From Liolophura sinensis (lineage: Eukaryota > Mollusca > Polyplacophora > Chitonida > Chitonidae): a stretch of DNA of 64,000 bases. The translations under genes were made by a program, and so were the position numbers. Location: NCBI RefSeq assembly GCF_032854445.1, contig NC_088301.1:22685808-22749807 (forward strand). Direction: 5' to 3'. Shown here in pieces: positions 25,301 to 34,804 of the stretch. The notes below the pieces were generated by a model that was given only the letters and a program-made list of their open reading frames with translations, was not told the origin of the DNA and did no database searches. The first letter of the stretch is position 1; the number at the start of each line of letters is the position of its first letter.

Positions 25301-26868
25301 TCCGCCACAAGTGATTGAACATTCCATGTTATCAGTTCGCAGTTAGCAGTGACATGCAGCTGTTCACTGGAGAGCAGTCTTTATATAAAATTGCTACATT
25401 ATGACTGTTTTATAAATAGTTGTACGGTCACATTTAGCACAAAAACTACAAGGCCATCATATATTTCCTCACCAAAATGGTGAAGAATTGTGTAAAAATT
25501 TCCTGAGCTCTGAAATAGATCTCTTTCAAGATGCAATGGACTGATGCTTGACTTAGAACAAGCAACCTTTTTTTATGTCCACATTTCTTTTTTTATCTAA
25601 TCCATCCAAAACTTTTTCTCTTAAAAATTATTGACCGACAGGCAGACAAACAAATAAACGCCGGCTAAGTATACAATCTTCTTGGCTCATGTATTGAACG
25701 AGTTGCAAAAAGCATGCAGTGAACGCCGTTGAATTAATGAACGCTTTGATATTTCTCAGTTGTGTACAGCAAATTTCCTACATGGGCAGTTGATGGGGGT
25801 ATAGAATTTGCAGTAAAGTGCATTTTATACAATAAAGGCATAAAATCATCTTTGCTGGGAAGAACATTAAGGCATCTTTGCAGTTTACCTTTGCAGAATT
25901 CCTTCCCATTGAGTTATGATACCACTTTATACGATACCCGAAGGTCTAGCAGCAACCTGCGGATGGTCGTGGGTTTCCCCCGGGCTCGGCCAGGTTTCCT
26001 TCCGCCATAATGCTGGCCGCCCTCGCATAAGTGAAATATTCTTGAGTACTGCGTAAAACAACCATCAAATAAATAAATAAATACATAAATAAAATATACG
26101 ATATCCCCTTACAATTTGTCTAAGCGTTTTTCCATGCCTTTTTCGACCATCGGAGTTCGATTAACAGTATTGATATGTATAGTATCAGTTTGAAAACCTT
26201 AATATTAACTGTTAGATATGGTATACCACTACATATAACGGTAAAGCCTTTCACCGAGAACGTGTAATTAACTTCACTCGTGATTTGCATACAAATTTTG
26301 ACATATCCTCTCGGGGTCTATACCACGTATTTGTGTTTGTAACGTTATATGGTCACCAGAGCAATGTGTGTCGGGTGAAAACAATGGTGTTTTAAAAAGA
26401 TTATATATTCAAGTTTTTTTTACGTTCCGAATAAATTTTTCATAACAGTATAAAAAAAAATAATTTATGCTGCATATACTGCGGATTGGTTTCTCATTGT
26501 TTTTACATAATTTGCGTTCGTACCTGTGAGAGATGTACATAGATACAGAGAAAATAATTAATTTTTAAATTGACCCAGTCTGTTATATCGTAGTTGTTTG
26601 TGTTGCATACTGAATTTGATACTTTTTTTTTTCGAGCGACAAAATACAATAGTTATCAACTTTATTTTCTCTTTAAAACTCACTTCATTATTAGACCTCT
26701 GCTCTTCTTATTGTAGCCGTCCTTATAGACGTGCGATTTAAAACTGTCTTTCATGGCGTATTTCATTTTCCTTTGTGTTTTTTAGATCAAAGTTCAAGTT
26801 CTTCCTTGCTGGATGTGGGAGTTACCACAGTTTGTTTTTTCCTGGCGACTTATTATGTGGCCATGTGA
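16381..26868 (+). CDS. EGF-like repeat protein, predicted GPI-anchored, 8 exons, complete
   Basis: Coding exons: 16381-16444, 17665-17811, 18698-18820, 20289-20414, 22421-22546, 24187-24327, 25206-25241 and 26786-26868. Every intron is GT-AG and phase 1, and the joined frame is open for 281 residues to TGA. Exon 1 encodes a signal peptide ([19 protein letters not shown]). Exons 2-6 each encode one EGF-like module with paired cysteines. Those from exons 3, 5 and 6 start DIDEC, DNNEC and DVDEC, the calcium-binding EGF signature. A Thr/Pro-containing stalk follows (exons 6-7). Exon 8 gives a run of five serines and then a hydrophobic end ([15 protein letters not shown]), as in a GPI-attachment signal; a single-pass anchor is the alternative. 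The likely location is the outer cell surface. The partner is unknown, and EGF repeats alone do not identify an orthologue. The terminal exon is duplicated at 32,757. ATG at 16,384 is an equally possible start. Confidence 0.88.
17404..17530 (-). repeat. Dispersed repeat, inverted partner of 12,084-12,212
   Basis: Lies in intron 1 of the EGF-domain gene. The reverse complement matches 12,084-12,212 over about 125 bp. Confidence 0.7.
17868..18096 (-). repeat. tRNA-derived SINE (family B), reverse
   Basis: The minus strand starts with a tRNA-like head (CCGATAGCTCAGTTGGTAAA, then GGATTGAG-type box B region) and ends with GTACGACTTTAAACCCCAAC and CACTCACTCACTC-like tail. The same family is seen forwards at 41,373-41,728. 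Lies in intron 2 of the EGF-domain gene. Confidence 0.8.
18821..19340 (+). repeat. Degenerate tandem repeats beginning at the exon 3 splice donor
   Basis: The donor region GAGAGTAAGTAAACGTGGAAAA is repeated 26 bp later as GAGAGTAAGTAAATGTGGAAAA, giving two equally strong donors. Beyond these, a roughly 110-bp pattern repeats loosely four or five times to about 19,300 (TTTTCATTCCA..., TTTGCATATTTGATTGATGG). Confidence 0.7.
20726..20775 (-). repeat. SINE family B tail fragment, reverse
   Basis: GGGGTTGTACGTCGTACTTA and ATTTTTCAGTCATGCGACG match the inverted 3' part of family B. In intron 4 of the EGF-domain gene. Confidence 0.65.
22065..22320. mobile_element. MITE with TACACTCAAAAAA ends (copy 1)
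   Basis: The left end TACACTCAAAAAATCTGTTT mirrors the right end, which closes TTTTTTTTTAGTGTA. The inverted similarity continues through AACAGAAAGT. TA flanks both sides of CACTC...AGTG, as expected of a TA-target family such as Tc1/mariner. Non-coding; in intron 4 of the EGF-domain gene, close to exon 5. Related to the copy at 24,860. Confidence 0.75.
22541..22925 (+). repeat. Minisatellite made of splice-donor copies
   Basis: Starting at the exon 5 end, a unit of roughly 40 bp (CCTGTCAAGGTAAGGATC, then AACTCTCCAGATACACACA) repeats about nine or ten times. Each unit carries a copy of the exon-intron boundary (TCAAG, GTAAG); several keep a full GTAAG or GTAAA. The first unit is the real donor at 22,547. 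Confidence 0.85.
22935..23112 (+). repeat. Short degenerate minisatellite
   Basis: Repeats a roughly 22-bp word like TTGAAGGGTGAAGTATTTGG, six to eight times with changes. Follows directly after the donor-copy minisatellite in intron 5. Confidence 0.7.
24479..24716 (-). repeat. SINE family A, reverse, near full length
   Basis: The tail and core end lie at left (TTTTACGCCCTCTACTAAAG). A tRNA-like head lies at right (GGTGAGAGGCTCGTGGATCG). In intron 6 of the EGF-domain gene. Confidence 0.8.
24860..25114. mobile_element. MITE with TACACTCAAAAAA ends (copy 2)
   Basis: Begins TACACTCAAAAAAAAATAAT and ends ATTTTTTTGAGTGTA, with inverted inner similarity (TCTGTTAAATTTAACAG, ATGCTAGAATGTATTC). Same family as 22,065-22,320 and also flanked by TA. 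In intron 6 of the EGF-domain gene. Confidence 0.8.
25944..26092 (+). repeat. SINE family A 3' part
   Basis: Starts within the core (AGCAACCTGCGGATGGTCGT) and runs to the AAATA tail. In intron 7 of the EGF-domain gene, just before the duplication boundary. Confidence 0.85.
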
Positions 26869-27382
26869 TAGGAAGAGTCACCACGTCCAGAATTGTGCCT
26901 GATACCATGCACCTTTTCTGTTGTGATCGTTAGCCATAAATTATAAATGGCTGATGATATCGCCAACATTTAATGGTGATCCCATTATAACGTCATGAAG
27001 ATTTTTTTCGCTGTACCGGCACGTGTGTATAAATATGAGCCTGCATGAGCTTCGTTTCACTATATGTAATGACTTTGATCTTTTTGTCCATACTCTATTT
27101 TGTACATATACTCAGTATTTTGTTGTACTAAAATTTTACCACAGAGAAACATGTAGTAAGTATTGACTTTACAAAGACACGTGAATGGTGTAGATAAAAA
27201 AAAATACATGTAGGAGCATACTGTACAAAGATAAATGTAGATCTACACGGAGAACAATAGCGGTACGTACAAGCCTGCAAGCATGCGAACACCTTGTCTG
27301 TGTTTGAAGTATTGAATTACCTTCGAATTATGTACACCCCTTTTAGCTGTAACCGTGATTCAATACAGTGTATATGTATCCT

Positions 27383-27745
27383 TAAGACCAATGGTTAGAG
27401 CACCCCCACCCCCCCGCACGTCGGGAAACCTGGGATGACACCCTGGTCGGGTCAAGACTTTAAAAAATGGTAGCTGTTTGCTTGCCTCGCTTGGTATGCT
27501 TGGAACTCAGCTCTCACAGGTTAGATCAAGAAGACAACATGATTGGTTGGCCCAGTGTCAGTGTAATGTGACGGGGGAAGGGTGGGGGGGGGTGTTATGT
27601 TTGGTGTCATCGACATGATACATCAGTGGCGGCAGCGCTTTGGCGGAATGGGCTCTTACTACCAAGACACACCACATGTATATGTACACACACCAAATCA
27701 CTCCTCTTCGTCATATATGTGTGACTCAGAAATTGTTAAGGATCC
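27383..27745 (+). repeat. SINE family B-like, forward
   Basis: Has GTTAGAGCAC, CACGTCGGGAAACCTGGGAT, GTCGGGTCAAGACTT and ends GACTCAGAAATTGTTAAGGA, the same order as family B at 41,373. Present in both duplication units. Confidence 0.65.
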
Positions 27746-28582
27746 GTTATTAATTGATGTTTAATTACATTTACAGCACATCCGTACGCTGTACGTAAAA
27801 GGCATGTTGTAACCAGATGGGAAATCGTCTCACGGTAGTGCAGTGCATGCATATAGTGTGGTGTCGTGTTTATTGTAGAGAAATACACCGAAAGTCACTT
27901 AATTATAGATTAATATACACCAGGCCTGGGAAAACTTGGTAAGATATGATTCATATTTTTTGTTTTATCAGAAGGCTAAAGTGCAGTCATATCCAGATTT
28001 TGTTGGTTTCGAGAACCCTGCAGATTTATTGGTGCATACAAGTATCCGATACCAAGTTAGAGTATTCCAAGACTATTTTTATTCTCGCAATTATATTTTT
28101 TGTAAATGGAAAAAAAAAACGAAAGAAAGAAATATTTGATGAGGTCCATGGAGCTGTATATATTTACCATAATAGTTGATCTATTTTAACTCACTGTGTC
28201 CATTAACCCAAAAGTATAAAATATGCTGCCCACTCACGAGCTATTTGTTTATATTTTACCAAGGTATGTACTAGATAAGTATCCAAATATCTAAACAAAT
28301 ATGCACGAGTAATATGGTACAAGCTATCAGTCGAATACCAAGTGCTAAATGTTAGATTTAATTGAACTTTCTTATCTTGATATCAGTGGCTATTCAGATC
28401 GCCTCAGCGGACATTCCCATCTTTTTTATATTTATGTCAAAAAAAAAAAACATTGTTGTGCTATTTTTAATAACATTAGTTGGAAAGTAAGAAATAAATG
28501 GCTTGGCTATTTATAGCAACATAGCCAAGTTTATTTATTTATTTATTATTTATTTATTTTTCTTCTAACTAAAAATCAGGTT

Positions 28583-28806
28583 AGTAGAGAGTTTGACCCA
28601 TGAGTTTTTCTTTTCCAGTGCGGTAGCTGTGAGTTCAATCCAACTCAGACTGGCTTTCTCTCCGGTCATACGTTGGAAGCTCTGTCGCCAGTTAACCTGC
28701 GGATGATCGTTGACTGTACATAGTTTCCTCCCACCATACCGTCGTCATATAAGTCAAATAAGTTTGAGTACCGTTGCGAGCGTAAAACTGTAATGAAATA
28801 AATAAG
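28583..28806 (+). repeat. SINE family A, diverged (unit 1)
   Basis: Contains GTGAGTTCAATCCAACTCAG, GGTTTGTCCTCC-like core and AAAACTGTAATGAAATAAAT tail. Its twin is at 34,587-34,804, so the insertion predates the duplication. Confidence 0.7.
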
Positions 28807-29982
28807 TTGTGGGTTTGGTTGGGGCGAGGAACAAGATCGGTATACAAGCGCTTTGAAGATCTCGTGAGCAACATCTCATATTCTTTAATTTGATTTTGTT
28901 TATTTCATACTGTCGTATAATGTATTAAAAGTTAAGCCAGACTTAAACCTTAATACCAGTCTTTCCCTAACATCAAACAAATCGACATTATCGTTCACAC
29001 TTAAGTTAATACCGGTCTTAACTGCTAACACACTTTCGATCAAAATTAAAATGAAATTTTGTAGTTTATTTTCGGGTTGTATAAGTTTTGTCTTAAGGCT
29101 AACGTGCTAAACTTTCATCTTCCAGTACTAAAAATTAAGCTTTCTGACAAGATTTAAATTTATACTAAAGTCCGAAGTGGCTTTGTGGAATCTGTCCCTT
29201 CGAACTGCTTTTAATGTCGTAAATTCCAGAATTGGTGATTTGTGTATTGAATTCAGGTTTAAGGTTGGAGAACAACAGTATCTGTAGAAAACCCTTGCCG
29301 TTTGGCATGTCGACGACAATCTTTCTGACGTAAACTCACAAACAATGCAGCAAGATCCTTTATAGAATATCTTATAGATATGATGGTCTGCTTTTTTCTT
29401 AGACACTATAAAATGTTTTTTGTTTCCATGCTACTTAAGGGTTTCCGTCTTTATCAAACGTGATTTAAGAGTGTGAATAGTGTCGCGCTCACCTATATAT
29501 CTGAAGAGAAAACATCATATAAACGCACGTATAAATTTTCCCCTCTATGCACAGCTATACGTGATGTAATTTTTATTTGGTTCAATTCAAAGTACGAGTG
29601 AAACAGAGGTTGTCTCAGCCAGAAGATACAGTTATTGTTTTGAACATGATGGACGTCGGACGCCAAAAAACATCTTCGGCACAAAAAAGTCAGAAGTAGG
29701 CCTATATACGATACAAATGGTGTTCTGTGCCACAACTTCTTTGATCCCTAAATCGGGACTTCAGAGCTAGGCCTGGATATGCATCCATACCTAAATTAAC
29801 ATTGGGGCATCTTCAGGGAGCCACAACGTGTATATAACGACAATAAAATTGACACTCATATGTTATATGATTTAAAATTGTAGAAATAAAAAGTTAGGAA
29901 ATGTTTTCTGGCAGATTTAATGTTTTGTGAATCGACTATTGGCCATATCCCCATCTTATAGGCCTACCCCTCATATTCTTTC

Positions 29983-30555
29983 ATGTCATCAGAAATTGAC
30001 ATTACGCTGCTATTTCATGCTTTATCAAATGATAAACTTCAACCAACTGAAAACCACATCTCAAATTTGAAGATGGCAGCTAACTTGAACTTGAAAATTA
30101 TCAATAGCGACACATCTATGGTAAAAAAAAAAAAACCTGAAAGACACCCAAATCCCAGCACAATTACAAAGAGTCACAAAGTTAAAAGCACAAGTACATC
30201 TAATACTAGGTGTAGGCCAACAACAACAGCTCGAAAACATAAGCAGTACCACCTGTTCTATGACAAGTCCCTTGATATGTATTTAAAGACTAAACCAAGA
30301 CTGACCTTCAAATCTACGGAGAACAAAATTTGCTTAAGTCTCTTGCCTAAGGGCACCAATAAGACCATAATTAAGAAGTTTAAATGTAACAGCTTCCGAC
30401 TAGAAGATTCCAGTGCAACAGCGACTGTAAGTAATTACTTGCAAAGTGCTGAAATTAAGTACCTCCCTGTAGCACTTAATTATACGTGCATGTTAGAAAA
30501 TTTGTGTGCTAAATTTTCGGCTTTGATGGCTGTAAATTTAAATTATTTTTCCTAA
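29983..30555 (+). CDS. Unrecognised 190-residue ORF
   Basis: Open from ATG to TAA, lysine- and threonine-rich, with a Ser/Thr/Lys-rich low-complexity stretch in the first 90 residues and a more ordered second half. I recognise no domain. The matching region of duplication unit 2 is interrupted by small indels, and only its second half stays open (36,257-36,529). This argues against selection on the protein. No signal peptide or transmembrane segment. It may be chance open frame. Confidence 0.2.
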   Translation: MSSEIDITLLFHALSNDKLQPTENHISNLKMAANLNLKIINSDTSMVKKKKPERHPNPSTITKSHKVKSTSTSNTRCRPTTTARKHKQYHLFYDKSLDMYLKTKPRLTFKSTENKICLSLLPKGTNKTIIKKFKCNSFRLEDSSATATVSNYLQSAEIKYLPVALNYTCMLENLCAKFSALMAVNLNYFS

Positions 30556-30802
30556 TAGTAGGGAATTCAGTTATTTTTGGGTAGTCTTAGTAACATTATA
30601 AAGCACATCCCCACACGTACACGGACCGTTTCTCTTATCACTGGAACAAAGCCAGAACATTCATTATGGTCTCATTCCATACAATATTATGTGGTATTTA
30701 TTTGTAAGTATAGTCAAGGTCAAGATTAAATAAAATAAAGTTTACGTAAGCAGTAGATTCATACAAATGCAATAACCGTAACACATCAGCAGCTAATTAT
30801 AG

Positions 30803-31960
30803 TCAAAAACATGTGAAAATATCACTTGGTTTCTTCCTAAAACAACAACGATTCCACGCTGTACAGAATACATTTTGGTGGTCATAAGGACATGTATCTT
30901 GTGAATACCAAGCCTCTAAGTCGGTGTAGACTTGGGGAGGTAAAGACGAATTATGCAGAACTGCACACAAATCGCACCAAGCCGGATGGGGTGGAAGGAT
31001 ACTCTTCCACTTTCCATTTGTGTGCACATCACGCAATGTCACAGTGTAGTTCTTCCTCCAATTGTGATACTCCATGTATAGCTGGTCGTCTTTATATAAC
31101 TTAACCAGGTAAGCAGCTAACTCCTTGGCGGAAGAAAAGTCAGCCGTGTTTATGTAAGAGCCAGGGGGCGCTACTAGTATGTAATCACGTGGCGATGATC
31201 CCCCCATTACAACTGGCACAGTTTCAAATGTCAACAAGGCATTCCAGAATTTCTCAGAGATGTAGTTCCGACAGTTACCATTTTCAAACGCGAGATAAAA
31301 TTTGTATTTCTTCATAGCCGCGTCATTACATTCATGCTCCGAGCACACTCTTCCTGCACATTTTCCAAAGAAATCTACACGCATGTGCTTTTGAAGTTCT
31401 TGGATATACTCAAGACGCTTGTTGGTGGGAAAACAGTTAGAACTCCTTGCCACAGCTAGTTTTGTTTTAGGCGTAATGTTAACGTAAGAAAAGGTGTCAT
31501 TTTCCGAGAGGCGTTTGACCTCATTGTAAGAATATACAAAATCCGAATCCTCTCTGTAAGTCATTGTCCAATTGAAAAGATTGTTATACCTTTGTGGCAG
31601 TATGCCATTTAAATAAGGTGGCTCCAAGCTAAATAGCAACCACCTTTGATATGGCCATTTTTGTGACGGTAATGGGTGTTCGTGCATATTTCTGGGATGA
31701 AATACCACAACGTCACTTCTATTCAGTTGATTTTTATCCGTGGTAACTCTGCAGCTTGGGACAGGGCAATGTTTGAAAATATTATCATGTAGCCAGAAAT
31801 TATGATGGAAGAGCCTTGTCCACTGTAAAATTAATTTCTTCTTGCCATTATCTGGTGAGATGTAGATCGATTCTGTTCCAACAGATTTCCATGATAAGTA
31901 CAAGACGCCAATAGAAAAAACACACATAATAAAAAGAGATTTCCACATGAACCTGGTCAT
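30803..31960 (-). CDS. Alpha-1,3-fucosyltransferase (GT10), intact copy
   Basis: Single-exon gene encoding 385 residues from ATG at 31,960. The frame is open further upstream but only with a non-ATG start. Residues about 7-23 form a hydrophobic signal anchor (SLFIMCVFSIGVLYLSW), giving a Golgi type II membrane protein. A stem and the catalytic domain follow. The GT10 donor-binding signature lies at about 225-242 (FENGNCRNYISEKFWNAL), followed by VPVVMGG, and the acceptor-side motif YREDSDF near 135. N-glycosylation sequons occur (NWT, NIT, NYT, NSS). The C-terminus is rich in cysteine (CPYDHQNVFC, CC), as in animal FUTs that close the fold with disulfides. It would transfer fucose from GDP-fucose to GlcNAc of glycans. 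The exact linkage cannot be told from sequence. It is convergent with the EGF-domain gene and duplicated at 36,858. Confidence 0.93.
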   Translation of the reverse strand: MTRFMWKSLFIMCVFSIGVLYLSWKSVGTESIYISPDNGKKKLILQWTRLFHHNFWLHDNIFKHCPVPSCRVTTDKNQLNRSDVVVFHPRNMHEHPLPSQKWPYQRWLLFSLEPPYLNGILPQRYNNLFNWTMTYREDSDFVYSYNEVKRLSENDTFSYVNITPKTKLAVARSSNCFPTNKRLEYIQELQKHMRVDFFGKCAGRVCSEHECNDAAMKKYKFYLAFENGNCRNYISEKFWNALLTFETVPVVMGGSSPRDYILVAPPGSYINTADFSSAKELAAYLVKLYKDDQLYMEYHNWRKNYTVTLRDVHTNGKWKSILPPHPAWCDLCAVLHNSSLPPQVYTDLEAWYSQDTCPYDHQNVFCTAWNRCCFRKKPSDIFTCF

Positions 31961-32756
31961 GGTTAATTCCGCAAATGACTGATGATACACGTATGTTATT
32001 GACTGTCCACACTGACACACCAGGAAGCACACATTGCCGGTATATTGTATTTTCTTTGTGGACTATCCCAAATGTAAAAGCTATGCAGAGCAGGGGTGAC
32101 AGGAAGGCGGTAAATGTAGACAGCTGCAGTTAGCCCCGAAAGACTCCAACTCCTTTTCTCCTATTCACCTAGCGTCGACGAGTATCGACGCTTGCAATGT
32201 CAGTTTCGTTCTGAACTGAAATTTTTTTGGAGGAGATTTACCTAGACGTTGTCTCAGTTGATGTAATGCCACGGCTATAAATGTGCCGTAAAACACTAAT
32301 CAAATCAAAAATATACAGCTTTGTAAATGAAAAAAAAAAACCCTGTTTTATTTCGGTACATCACAAAGAATATTATGTCATTGGTAGTCTTATCTTCGAC
32401 TATGTAACGTGTAAGTTGCATATCAATTCAATTTTGTGTGTTTTTCCTGGGCCCACGTGCACATGTATATGCACTTTGAGAAAATAATTAATTATGTTTT
32501 TTCTCAACATGTTAGTAATTGATTTCATTTTGTTGTTTTCATGACCCAGTCTGTTATATCGTAGTTGTCTGCGTTGCGTACTGAATTTGATACCTTTTTT
32601 TTTCGAGCGACAAAATACAATAGTTATCAACTTTGTTTTCTCTTTAAAACTCACTTCATTATTAGACCTCTGCTCTTCTTATTGTAGCCGTCCTTATAGA
32701 CGTGCGATTTAAAACTGTCTTTCATGGCGTATTTCATTTTCCTTTGTGTTTTTTAG

Positions 32757-32871
32757 ATCAAAGTTCAAGTTCTTCCTTGCTGGATGTGGAAGTTACCACA
32801 GTTTGTTTTTTCTGGCGACTTATTATGTGGCCATGTGATAGGAAGAGTCACCACGTCCAGAATTGTGCCTG
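32757..32871 (+). pseudogene. Orphan copy of the EGF gene's terminal exon
   Basis: Duplicate of exon 8 (26,786-26,868) with its acceptor TTTTTTAG intact. One C is missing from the T/C run that encodes the hydrophobic tail, so the frame shifts after VCFF and reads on to a different end at about 32,871 (HHVQNCA). The GPI-type hydrophobic tail would be lost. No other exons of the EGF gene are in unit 2. It could be an inert relic or an alternative last exon reached from exon 7. Confidence 0.8.
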
Positions 32872-33354
32872 ATACCATGCACCTTTCTGTTGTGATCGTT
32901 AGCCATAAATTGTAAATGGCTGATGATATCGCCAACATTTAATGGTGATCCCATTGTAACGTCAAGAAGATTTTTTTCGCTGTACCGGTACGTGTGTATA
33001 AATATGAGCCTGCATGAGCTTCGTTTCACTATATGTAATGACTTTGATCTTTTTGTCCATACTCTATTTTATACATATACTCAGTATTTTGTTGTACTAA
33101 TATTTTACCACAGAGAATCATGTAGTAAGTATTGACTTTACAAAGACACGTGAATGGTGTAGATAAAAAAAAATACATGTAGGAGCCTACTGTACAAAGA
33201 TAAATGTAGATCTACACGGAGAACAATAACGGTACGTACACCTGCAAGCATGCGAACAACCTTGTCTGTGTTTGAAAGTATTGAATTACCTTCGAATTAT
33301 GTACAACCCCTTTAAGCTGTAACCGTGAATCAATACAGTGTATATGTATCCTTA

Positions 33355-33739
33355 AGACCAATGGTTACAGCATTCCCCCACCCCCCCCCCACCCCACCCC
33401 ACCCGCACGTCGGGAGACCTGGGATGACACCCTGGTCGGGTCAAGACTTCAAAAAATGGTAGCTGTTTGCTTTGCCTCACTTGGTATGCTTGGAACTCAG
33501 CTCTCACAGGTTAGATCAAGAAGGCAACATGATTGGTTGGCCCAGTGTCAGTGTAATGTGACGGGGGGGGGGGGGGGGGTGTGGTGGTGGTTATGTTTGG
33601 TGTCATCGACATGATACATCAGTGGGCGGCAGCGCTTTGGCGAATGGACTCTTACTGCCAAGACACAGCACATGTATATGTACACACACCAAATCACTCC
33701 TCTTCGTCATATATGTGTGACTCAGAAATTGTTAAGGAT
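33355..33739 (+). repeat. SINE family B-like (unit 2 copy)
   Basis: Duplicate of 27,383-27,745. Differs mainly by longer C and G homopolymer tracts. Confidence 0.65.
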
Positions 33740-34586
33740 CCGTTATTAATTGATGTTTAATTACATTTACAGCACATCCTTACGCTGTACGTAAAAGGCA
33801 TGTTGTAACCAGATGGGAAATCGTCTCACGGTAGTGCAGTGTATGCATATAGTGTGGGTGTCGTGTTTATTGTAGAGAAATACACCGAAAGTCACTTAAT
33901 TACGGATTAATATACACCAGGCCTGTGAAAAATTGGTAAGATATGATTCATATTTTCTGTTTTATCAGAAGGCAAAAGTGCAGGTCATATCCAGATTTTG
34001 TTGGTTTCGAGAACGCTGCAGATTTATTGGTGCATACAAGTATCCGATACCAAGTTAGAGTATTCCAAGACTATTTTTTATTCTCGCAATTATATTTTTT
34101 GTAAATGGAAAAAAAAAAAGAAAGAAAGAAATATTTGATGAGTCCATGGAGCTGTATATATTTACCATAATAGTTGATCTATTTTAACTCACTGTGTCCA
34201 TTAACCCAAAAGTATAAATATGCTGCCCACTCACGAGCTATTTGTTTATATTTTACCAAGGTATGTACTAGATAAGTATCCAAATATCATAACAAATATG
34301 CACGAGTAATATGGTACAAGCTATCAGTCGAATACCAAGTGCTAAATGTTAGATTTAATTGAACTTTCTTATCTTGATATCAGTGGCTATTCAGATCGCC
34401 TCAGCAGACATTTCCATCTTTTTTATATTTATGTCAAAGAAAAACATTGTTGTGATATTTTTAATAACATTAGTTGGAAAGTAAGAAATAAATGGCTTGG
34501 CTATTTATAGTAACATAGCCAATTTTATTCATTTATTTATTTATTTATTATTTATTTTACTTCTAACTAAAAATCAGGTTGGTAGA

Positions 34587-34804
34587 GAGTTTGACCCATG
34601 AGTTTTTCTTCTCCGTGCGGTCGCTGTGAGTTCAATCCAACTCAGACTGGCTTTCTCTCCGGTCATACGTTGGAAGCTCTGTCGCCAGTTAAACCTGCGG
34701 ATGATCGTTGGCTGTACATAGTTTCCTCCCACCATACCGTCGTCGTATAAGTCAAATAAGTTTGAGTTACCGTTACGAGCGTAAAACTGTAATGAAATAA
34801 ATAA
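34587..34804 (+). repeat. SINE family A, diverged (unit 2 copy)
   Basis: Duplicate of 28,583-28,806, with small indels. Confidence 0.7.

Larger units (their letters stand above)
26548..32477. repeat. Segmental tandem duplication, unit 1 (about 5.9 kb)
   Basis: Runs from GAGAAAATAATTAATT in intron 7 of the EGF-domain gene to GCACTTTG downstream of the fucosyltransferase gene. The whole order of features recurs in 32,478-38,457: terminal EGF-gene exon, family B SINE, family A SINE, unknown ORF, fucosyltransferase. The sequence is highly similar, with scattered substitutions and small indels concentrated in homopolymers. Unit 2 follows directly. Confidence 0.93.

Noticed and set aside
30892-31104. 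Plus-strand frames inside the fucosyltransferase genes
   Set aside because: Shadows of the minus-strand GT10 frame, which carries recognisable motifs.
31961-32032. Longer fucosyltransferase N-terminus of 24 extra residues
   Set aside because: The upstream part lacks an ATG (it begins at GTG). The ATG at 31,960 places the signal anchor close to the N-terminus, as expected of type II Golgi enzymes.
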